Source: Microbacteriaceae bacterium (lineage in GTDB: Bacteria; Actinomycetota; Actinomycetes; Actinomycetales; Microbacteriaceae). Taken from it: a stretch of DNA of 5,176 nucleotides. The DNA is taken from NCBI GenBank assembly GCA_025463615.1, contig JAODAU010000373.1:1-5176 (forward strand). Direction: 5' to 3'. The stretch's first letter is position 1. Every line of letters starts with the position of its first letter. The position numbers and the translations under genes were made by a program. The notes beneath the pieces were generated by a model that was given only the letters and a program-made list of their open reading frames with translations, did no database searches and had not been told where the DNA came from. This document shows, piece by piece, positions 1 through 4,888 of this stretch.

Positions 1-1
1 G

Positions 2-1690
2 CTCGCCGCCGCCGACCACGTCGACAGCGGCACCTGGCAGACGCAGCGCGTCAGCCACGCCGCGCTCGAGACGCACGCCACCCGCGGCTGGCTGGATGCC
101 GACGGGCGCCTGGTTCTCAGGACGTCGAGCCAGGTGCCCTACCTCGTGCGCGACGAGCTCGCCCACATCTTCGGGCTCGACGAGAGCCGCATCCGCGTGT
201 TCACAGCGCGGGTCGGCGGCGGGTTCGGCGGCAAGCAGGAGCTCATCACCGAGGACCTCGTCACGCTCGCGGTCCTGAAGACCGGGCGGCCGGTGCAGCT
301 CGAGTTCACCCGCGAGGACGAGTTCACGGTCGCCTCGCCGCGCCACCCGATGCGCGTGGGGGTGACGCTGGGGGCGACATCCGACGGCACCCTCACGGCC
401 ATGGCGGTCGACGAGCTCATGGACACCGGCGCCTACGGCAACCACGGCATCGGCGTGATGTTCCACAGCGTGCACGAGTCGATCAGCGTCTACCGCTGCG
501 CCAACAAGCGGGTGGATGCCGAGTCGGTCTACACGAACAACCTCCCGTCCGGCGCCTTCCGCGGCTACGGCCTCGGCCAGGTCGTGTTCGCCATCGAGTC
601 GGCCATGGATGAGCTCGCCCGCGAGCTGGGCATGAGCCCGTTCGAGCTGCGGCGGCGCAACGTCGTCGTGCCGGGCGACCGGATGCTCGTGGTCGACGCC
701 GACGAGGCATCCGACCTCGACATGAACGGCTACGGCCTCGACCAGTGCCTCGACCTGGTAGAGGCGGCGCTCGCCGACCCGGCTCCGACGCCAGACCCCG
801 GCTGGCAGGTGGGCACCGGCATGGCCCTCGCCATGATCGCGACGATGCCGCCGCGCGGCCACTTCGCCGACACCCGCATCACGCTGCTGCCCGACGGCCG
901 CTACGAGCTGCACGTCGGCACCGCCGAGTTCGGCAACGGCACCACCACGGTGCACGGGCAGCTCGTGGCGACCGCGCTCAACACGACGGTGGAGCGGATG
1001 GTCATCCGCCAGTCCGACACCGACGTCGCGCGCTACGACACGGGCGCCTTCGGCTCTGCGGGCGTCGTCGTCGCGGGCAAGGCGCTGCTCGCCGCGGCGC
1101 GCAAGCTCGAGACACTCATGCTCGACCGGGCATACGAGCTCACAGGCGAGCGGGGAACCGTGGTCGACGGCGGCGTGCAGGCGGGCAGGTTCGTGCCGGC
1201 GTCCGAACTCGGCGCCCTCACCGCCGACGGCAGCCACGACGGCACGCCGCGCTCGGTCGCGTTCAACGTGCACGGGTTCCAGGTGGCCGTGAACGCGCGC
1301 ACCGGCGAGGTGCGCATCCTGCGCTCCATCCAGTCGGCGGATGCCGGCACCGTGCTCAACCCGGAGCAGCTGCGCGGCCAGATCGAGGGCGGCACGGCCC
1401 AGGCCATCGGCACGGCCCTCTACGAGGAGATGCGCATGGATGGCGCGGGCGGGGTCACCACCACGGCGTTCCGCAACTACCACGTGCCCCAGTTCGCCGA
1501 CATCCCGGTGACCGAGGTGCTGTTCGCCGACACCTACGACGAGCTCGGGCCGCTCGGCGCGAAGTCGATGAGCGAGGCGCCGTACAACCCGGTCGCGCCC
1601 GCCCTGGCGAACGCGATCCGGGATGCACTGGGCCGCCGGCCGCACGAGCTGCCGATGTCGCGCGACAGGATCTGGCGGCTGATGCGCTGA
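2..1690 (+). CDS. Molybdenum hydroxylase large (molybdopterin-binding) subunit, xanthine dehydrogenase/aldehyde oxidase superfamily; 5'-partial
   Basis: The reading frame is open from the window edge (codon 1 at position 2) to TGA at 1688-1690, giving 562 residues. About 150-200 residues of a usual molybdenum subunit are missing, or more if it is fused to a 2Fe-2S domain; the GTG at 134 is internal. Family enzymes hydroxylate purines, N-heterocycles or aldehydes at a Mo-pterin centre and pass electrons to 2Fe-2S and FAD partners, which are not visible here. Motifs, numbered from the first codon: LETH near 24, SSQVP with Gln44 (Mo-oxo contact), GGGFGGK 72-78, GAFRGYG 184-190 with Arg187, GTAEFGNG 306-313, GSAG 351-354, and a C-terminal GAKSMSEAPYNP block whose Glu525 (codon 1574-1576) aligns with the catalytic Glu. 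It lacks the AYRCSFR loop of form I CO dehydrogenase. Gln79 and His155 replace the Glu and Arg that bind purine in bovine xanthine oxidoreductase, by an alignment from memory. Family assignment is firm; substrate is unknown. Confidence 0.93.
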   Translation, partial: LAAADHVDSGTWQTQRVSHAALETHATRGWLDADGRLVLRTSSQVPYLVRDELAHIFGLDESRIRVFTARVGGGFGGKQELITEDLVTLAVLKTGRPVQLEFTREDEFTVASPRHPMRVGVTLGATSDGTLTAMAVDELMDTGAYGNHGIGVMFHSVHESISVYRCANKRVDAESVYTNNLPSGAFRGYGLGQVVFAIESAMDELARELGMSPFELRRRNVVVPGDRMLVVDADEASDLDMNGYGLDQCLDLVEAALADPAPTPDPGWQVGTGMALAMIATMPPRGHFADTRITLLPDGRYELHVGTAEFGNGTTTVHGQLVATALNTTVERMVIRQSDTDVARYDTGAFGSAGVVVAGKALLAAARKLETLMLDRAYELTGERGTVVDGGVQAGRFVPASELGALTADGSHDGTPRSVAFNVHGFQVAVNARTGEVRILRSIQSADAGTVLNPEQLRGQIEGGTAQAIGTALYEEMRMDGAGGVTTTAFRNYHVPQFADIPVTEVLFADTYDELGPLGAKSMSEAPYNPVAPALANAIRDALGRRPHELPMSRDRIWRLMR

Positions 1691-1813
1691 AGCGGATCGA
1701 GCCTGAGAGCGGATCGAGGTTGAAAAGCGGATCGAGCTTGTCGAGATCTCACCGCCGAAGTAGCCCTCCGTGAGGTCTCGACAAGCTCGACCCGCCTTCT
1801 CGCTCGATCCGCT
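1691..1813. repeat. Four copies of AGCGGATCGAG, three direct and one inverted, between convergent genes
   Basis: Exact 11-bp copies AGCGGATCGAG lie at 1691-1701, 1708-1718 and 1726-1736 (periods 17 and 18 bp). An exact inverted copy, CTCGATCCGCT, lies at 1803-1813. The first copy begins immediately after the hydroxylase stop codon, and the inverted copy lies 4 bp beyond the MFS stop on the other strand, so both converging genes run into the same unit. The third copy overlaps the left arm of the hairpin at 1732-1790. The arrangement resembles a dispersed REP-like or terminator-associated element, which is inferred from layout; its genomic copy number cannot be seen here. Confidence 0.8.
1732..1790. 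terminator. Long hairpin, probable bidirectional terminator between the hydroxylase and MFS genes
   Basis: Arms 1732-1752 and 1770-1790 (21 nt each) are complementary at 20 positions. The one exception is T1747 opposite G1775, which is a G-U pair in plus-strand RNA but an A/C mismatch in minus-strand RNA. The loop is 17 nt (1753-1769). The structure sits in the only gap between two convergent genes, 42 bp after the plus-strand stop and 28 bp after the minus-strand stop. There is no U-tract on either side, as is common for terminators in high-GC actinobacteria. The core TCGAGCTTGTCGAGA is of a kind often seen between genes in Microbacteriaceae, which I state from general familiarity. Structure is certain; function is inferred. 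Confidence 0.72.
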
Positions 1814-1817
1814 CAAG

Positions 1818-3281
1818 TCAGGCGACCGGTTCCAGATCCTCGGCCGCCAGCCGCTCCACCTCCGCCACGTGCGCCAGCACCGCCGAGCGCTTCGGCAGCA
1901 GCAGGCTCGCGAGCGCCGCGAGCAGGTACCCGGCGACCGCGATCCAGCTCGAGTCACGCAGCGCGGCGAGCACGTTGGGCTGGCTGAAGTCCGTGCCGAC
2001 CGCGGTGAAGAACACGGTGCCCGAGACGGCGACGCCTACCGCGGCGCCGATCTGCTGGAAGGTGCCGTACACGCCCGAGGCGGAGCCGGCATCCGCGATG
2101 GGGATGGTGGCGAGCGCGATGTCGATGAGCGGCACGATCAGCAGCCCGAGGCCGACCCCGGTGACGAGCATGGGCCAGAAGATCGTCCAGCCGGTGAGGC
2201 TCGTGCCCGCGGAGGTGATCCACGCGACCACCCAGACGATGCCGCCGGCCTGGATGAGCGCGCCCAGGGTCACGATCGGCTTGCCGACCTTCGTGCCGAG
2301 CGGGATCGCCGCGCCGGTTCCGATGAACGCGCCGAGGCTGAACGGCAGCAGCGTGAGCCCGGCGCCGAGCGCGGTGAACCCGAGCGCGGCCTGCACGTAC
2401 ACGAGCAGCACGACCGTGATCGCGTTCATCGCGCCCTGGAACATGAACTGCGTGACCAGGCCCGACGAGAACCCGCGGTTCGCGAACAGCCGCATCGGCA
2501 GCAGGGCGGTGCCGTCGCGGGCCTCGCGGCGGCGCTCGTAGGCGATGAACAGCACGATCAGCAGCACCCCGGCCACCACCGGGAACCACAGCCACGCGGC
2601 CCAGTCCAGCGCGCGCCCCTCGATCACCGGGTAGAGGATGCCGAGCAGGGCGCCGGTGAGCAGCAGAACCCCCGGGACATCCAGCCGCGCCTTCCGCGGC
2701 GACTTCGTGTTCGGCACGAACCGCGCCGCGAGGATGAAGATCACGATGCCGATCGGCACGTTGATGAAGAAGACGCTGCGCCATCCGGAGCCGGCGATGT
2801 CGGCCGTGACGAGCGCGCCGCCGAGCAGCGGGCCGATCACAGCGGCGAGCCCGCCGACTCCCCCGATGATGCCGAAGATCGGCGCGCGCTCCTTCGGGCT
2901 GAACAGTGCCTGCAGCGTGGCGAGCGCCTGCGGCACCATCATCGCCGAGAACGCGCCCTGCACCACGCGCGAGGTGACGAGCATGTCGCCGTTCACCGCG
3001 AACGCGCCGATGGCCGACGCCAGCGTGAAGCCGCCGACCCCGATGAGGAAGGTGCGCTGGCGGCCCAGGATGTCGCCCAGCCGGCCACCGGTCACGAGCA
3101 GCACCGCGAACGCGAGCATGTACCCGCTCACGATCCACTCGAGCTGCGCCGCGGTCGCGCCGAGCTCGGTGCGGATCGACGGCAGGGCGACCTGCACGAT
3201 CGTCACGTCGAGCAGGTCCATGAAGGTGGCGAAGATGAGGATGCCCATCGCGAGTCCGCGCCGGGTCGATGGAGTTGACAT
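1818..3281 (-). CDS. DHA2-family MFS efflux transporter (EmrB/QacA-like, 14 TM)
   Basis: This 487-residue integral membrane protein is predicted to export drugs or other amphiphilic compounds in exchange for protons. In order it shows the TM1 motif FMDLLDVTIVQVALP at 20-34, motif A GGRLGDILGRQR 65-76, a motif B-like segment with Arg105 (SRVVQGAFSAMMVP), motif C GLAAVIGPLLGG 144-155, the DHA2 signature WRSVFFINVPIG 167-178, and a late-half block around DAGSASGVYGTFQQIGAAVG 397-416. Length and hydrophobic pattern fit 14 helices. The start is ATG at 3281, preceded by AGAGAGAGG with a 4-nt gap. The C-terminal ~24 residues are charged and cytoplasmic. It is transcribed divergently from the marR gene, 98 bp apart, and has its own near-consensus promoter with an operator-like palindrome in the spacer, so repression by that MarR protein is likely. 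Substrate cannot be read from sequence; the neighbouring molybdenum hydroxylase leaves open a metabolite rather than an antibiotic. Confidence 0.93.
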   Translation of the reverse strand: MSTPSTRRGLAMGILIFATFMDLLDVTIVQVALPSIRTELGATAAQLEWIVSGYMLAFAVLLVTGGRLGDILGRQRTFLIGVGGFTLASAIGAFAVNGDMLVTSRVVQGAFSAMMVPQALATLQALFSPKERAPIFGIIGGVGGLAAVIGPLLGGALVTADIAGSGWRSVFFINVPIGIVIFILAARFVPNTKSPRKARLDVPGVLLLTGALLGILYPVIEGRALDWAAWLWFPVVAGVLLIVLFIAYERRREARDGTALLPMRLFANRGFSSGLVTQFMFQGAMNAITVVLLVYVQAALGFTALGAGLTLLPFSLGAFIGTGAAIPLGTKVGKPIVTLGALIQAGGIVWVVAWITSAGTSLTGWTIFWPMLVTGVGLGLLIVPLIDIALATIPIADAGSASGVYGTFQQIGAAVGVAVSGTVFFTAVGTDFSQPNVLAALRDSSWIAVAGYLLAALASLLLPKRSAVLAHVAEVERLAAEDLEPVA

Positions 3282-3285
3282 GATG

Positions 3286-3294
3286 CCTCTCTCT
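3286..3294 (-). promoter_or_regulatory. Ribosome binding site of the MFS gene
   Basis: On the minus strand AGAGAGAGG ends 4 nt before the ATG at 3281. It is the only purine-rich stretch close to the start and supports that start codon. Confidence 0.6.
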
Positions 3295-3322
3295 AAACTG
3301 GAAGCTGAAGATTCTCTGGTGT

Positions 3323-3333
3323 GGGATATTCCC
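3323..3333. promoter_or_regulatory. Palindrome GGGATATTCCC, possible second operator
   Basis: GGGA-TAT-TCCC is a perfect inverted repeat (4-bp arms, 3-nt centre). Its centre at 3328 is 24 bp from the centre of the main operator-like repeat at 3352. On the MFS transcript it would lie just after the predicted start near 3335, where a bound repressor could block initiation or early elongation. It shares the GGGAT/ATCCC half-site with the main repeat. Binding is inferred, and arms this short can arise by chance. Confidence 0.4.
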
Positions 3334-3341
3334 TAATCGGT

Positions 3342-3370
3342 ATTATCCCGATACGGGATTAAATAGTCAA
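3342..3370 (-). promoter_or_regulatory. Sigma-70-type promoter of the MFS gene
   Basis: On the minus strand the -35 hexamer TTGACT (3370-3365) and the -10 hexamer GATAAT (3347-3342) are separated by exactly 17 bp, each matching consensus at 5 of 6 positions. The transcript should begin near 3335, giving a leader of about 54 nt before ATG 3281. The -35 overlaps the Shine-Dalgarno of the marR gene by 2 bp, and the spacer contains most of the inverted repeat at 3345-3359, so a bound repressor would occlude this promoter. Such consensus-like elements stand out in sequence this GC-rich. Confidence 0.75.
3345..3359. promoter_or_regulatory. Operator-like perfect inverted repeat ATCCCG-ATA-CGGGAT, probable MarR site
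   Basis: Six-bp arms are perfectly complementary around a 3-nt centre. The 15-bp length is typical of MarR-dimer sites. It lies between the -35 and -10 of the MFS promoter, overlapping the -10, and starts only 35 bp upstream of the marR start codon. One bound dimer could therefore control both genes. The symmetry is directly visible; the identity of the binding protein is inferred from the adjacent MarR gene. Confidence 0.7.
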
Positions 3371-3375
3371 GGAGG
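3369..3375 (+). promoter_or_regulatory. Ribosome binding site of the marR gene
   Basis: AAGGAGG, a near-perfect anti-Shine-Dalgarno match, ends 4 nt before GTG 3380. It decides this GTG as the start, as the next in-frame candidate (ATG 3422) would remove the first helix. Its first two bases are shared with the -35 of the opposing MFS promoter. Confidence 0.75.
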
Positions 3376-3379
3376 CGTC

Positions 3380-3820
3380 GTGGCATCGCGCGAAGAGCTG
3401 ACCGACCGGATCGCGGAGGCGATGCGCGACGTGATCGCCACGGCGGTGCTCACCAACGAGCGCATCGCCCGCAGCTTCGGCGTGAACGTCGTCGACCTGC
3501 AGACCCTCGGCGTGGTGATGCGGGCCCAGCGCGCCGTGACCCCCGGCGAGATCGCGCAGCTCACCGAGCTGCCCACCAGCACGGTGACCCGGGTGCTCGA
3601 CCGCCTCGAGTCGGCGGGCTTCGTGCGCCGGGAGCCGGACCCGTCGGACCGGCGACGCACCGTCATCCACCCGATTGTCGACCGCCTGGTCGCGGAGGAG
3701 AACAACCCTTACGCGGGCGTGCTCGAGGGCCTCACCGCCCTGCACGCGGGGTTCACGCCCGACGAGCTCGAGATCGTGGCGCGCTACCTCGAGACGATGG
3801 CGGCGGCGCCCCCGCGGTAG
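3380..3820 (+). CDS. MarR-family transcriptional regulator, probable repressor of the divergent MFS gene
   Basis: This 146-residue protein starts at GTG 3380 behind a strong AAGGAGG and ends at TAG 3818-3820. It is a cytoplasmic, DNA-binding dimer by family. N-terminal helices (about 1-50) contribute to dimerisation. A winged helix-turn-helix follows: TPGEIAQLTELPTSTVTRVL (54-73), RLESAGFVRRE to 85, and the wing PDPSDRRRTVIHP 86-98. A C-terminal helix (about 127-141) closes the dimer interface. The length is normal for MarR proteins. No cysteine or tryptophan is present, so Cys-based redox sensing of the OhrR type and the Trp found in the urate-sensing HucR/PecS/MftR group are both absent. 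MarR proteins commonly repress a divergent efflux gene and themselves until a ligand binds; the shared 98-bp region with a 15-bp palindrome fits. The ligand is unknown. Confidence 0.92.
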   Translation: MASREELTDRIAEAMRDVIATAVLTNERIARSFGVNVVDLQTLGVVMRAQRAVTPGEIAQLTELPTSTVTRVLDRLESAGFVRREPDPSDRRRTVIHPIVDRLVAEENNPYAGVLEGLTALHAGFTPDELEIVARYLETMAAAPPR

Positions 3821-3832
3821 CCGCTCAGGCGC
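3806..3832. terminator. Short GC-rich hairpin spanning both stop codons of convergent genes
   Basis: GCGCC (3806-3810) pairs with GGCGC (3828-3832), and inside it GCGG (3814-3817) pairs with CCGC (3821-3824). The marR stop TAG forms the 3-nt apical loop and the xdhC-like stop lies in the internal loop. The two genes end 4 bp apart, so any terminator must overlap coding sequence. There is no U-tract. In DNA this rich in GC a structure of this size could arise by chance, so the role is tentative. Confidence 0.35.
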
Positions 3833-4847
3833 GCACGCGGCCCCGGCGGTGGATCGGGCCATCGGTGGTGCGCAGCGGCGCGGCGCCCGACCCGGTGCGC
3901 ACGGCGATCACCTCGGCGAGGATCGCGACGGCCGTCTCCTCGACGGTGCTGGCGCCGATGTCGAGGCCGATGGGCGAACGCAGGCGGGCGATGGCGGCAT
4001 CCGTCACCCCGCGTTCGCGCAGCGACGCGACCCGGCGGTCGTGGGTGTTGCGCGAGCCCATCGCGCCGACGAAGCCGGCCGGGGTGGCGAGGGCGAGCGC
4101 GATCAGCTCGGCGTCGAAGCGCGCGTCGTGGCTGAGCACGCAGATGGCGGCGCGCTCGTCGAGGGACTGTTCCGCGAGCCAGACCGTCGGCCACGAGACG
4201 ACGACCTCGCAGCCGGGGAAACGGACGGATGTGGCGAAGAGCGGCCGCGGGTCCACCACCGTGGTGCGGTAGCCGAGCATCCTCGCGGCGTCGGCGAGGG
4301 CGGCGGAAAACTCCATCGCGCCGAAGATGACCATACGGGGGGCCGGCACGGACACCTCGAAGAACGTCTCGAGCAGGTCGCCGTCGCAGTCGATGGCGGT
4401 GAGGGCGGTCTCGCCGAGGGCGATGCGGGCGGCGAGTTCCGACTCGATTCGGTGTTCGTAGCCCTCGGGCCCGGCGATGCGCAGCGCGACGCCCGCGGGC
4501 TCCCCCGCGACGGCGAGGGCGAGCTGCTCGCGGTCCGCCTCGGTGCCGAGCCGGACGTGGATGCGCAGCTGCCCACCGCACGTGAGCCCCACCGAGAACG
4601 CGGTCTCGTCGCTCACCCCGTACTCGACGACGCGCGGGACGCCGTCCTCGAGCAGCTCCTCGCAGGCCTGCACGACGGCGCCCTCGACGCAGCCGCCGGC
4701 GATGCTGCCGATGACCCGTTCGCCGTCGAACGCCATCGACGTGCCGACCGTGCGGGGCGCACTCCCCTCGATGGAGATCGCGGTCGCGATCGCGATCGGG
4801 CGCCCGGACTCCAGGGCCGGGAGCAGGCGATCGGCGATCTCGAACAT
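3825..4847 (-). CDS. XdhC/CoxI-family molybdenum cofactor maturation protein
   Basis: The 340-residue cytoplasmic protein belongs to the family that binds molybdenum cofactor, supports its sulfuration and delivers it to xanthine dehydrogenase-type enzymes. The N-terminal XdhC/CoxI domain shows GSAPR 28-32, GGCVEGAV 51-58, YGVSD 76-80 and GLTCGG 87-92, with family-typical Cys53 and Cys90. The C-terminal Rossmann domain begins near 171 (RMVIFGAMEF) and continues through VVDPRP 197-202, LSHDARFD 238-245, GAMGSR 261-266 and PIGLDIGAS 292-300. Length fits the family. ATG 4847 is chosen because MFEIADRLLPAL matches the usual N-terminus; neither it nor the in-frame GTG at 4865 (adding VCDPCC) has a Shine-Dalgarno. 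The frame stays open further upstream, but that part reads as shadow of the preceding gene. It lies 41 bp after the NAD(P)H-binding gene on the same strand and convergent to marR. A molybdenum hydroxylase, its likely client class, lies 2.1 kb away on the opposite strand. Confidence 0.9.
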   Translation of the reverse strand: MFEIADRLLPALESGRPIAIATAISIEGSAPRTVGTSMAFDGERVIGSIAGGCVEGAVVQACEELLEDGVPRVVEYGVSDETAFSVGLTCGGQLRIHVRLGTEADREQLALAVAGEPAGVALRIAGPEGYEHRIESELAARIALGETALTAIDCDGDLLETFFEVSVPAPRMVIFGAMEFSAALADAARMLGYRTTVVDPRPLFATSVRFPGCEVVVSWPTVWLAEQSLDERAAICVLSHDARFDAELIALALATPAGFVGAMGSRNTHDRRVASLRERGVTDAAIARLRSPIGLDIGASTVEETAVAILAEVIAVRTGSGAAPLRTTDGPIHRRGRVRA

Positions 4848-4888
4848 GCAGCAAGGGTCGCACACGGCCGTTTCAGGGCTGTTACGCG

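Noticed and set aside
2..1690. Form I CO dehydrogenase large subunit (CoxL), given the CoxI/XdhC-type neighbour
   Set aside because: The diagnostic AYRCSFR active-site loop is absent; the corresponding block reads GAFRGYG.
745..1773. Long plus-strand open frame of 342 codons overlapping the hydroxylase gene
   Set aside because: Its product is Arg/Gly/His/Pro-rich with no domain pattern, as expected for an alternate frame of GC-rich coding DNA. The overlapping frame has clear catalytic motifs.
1770..3278. 502-codon plus-strand open frame opposite the MFS gene
   Set aside because: The product is an Arg/Asp/Glu/His-rich low-complexity sequence that mirrors the membrane protein's codons. The minus strand has the promoter, ribosome site and DHA2 motifs.
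3380..3820. MarR protein as a urate sensor of the HucR/PecS/MftR type, suggested by the nearby xanthine dehydrogenase-like gene and divergent MFS transporter
   Set aside because: It lacks the N-terminal extension and the conserved tryptophan of that group; there is no Trp anywhere in its 146 residues. The gene layout alone is too common to support it.
4781..4800. GCGATCGCGATCG-like short tandem repeat
   Set aside because: It lies within the codons for the alternating Ala-Ile stretch (AIAIATAI) near the XdhC N-terminus and is explained by the protein sequence.
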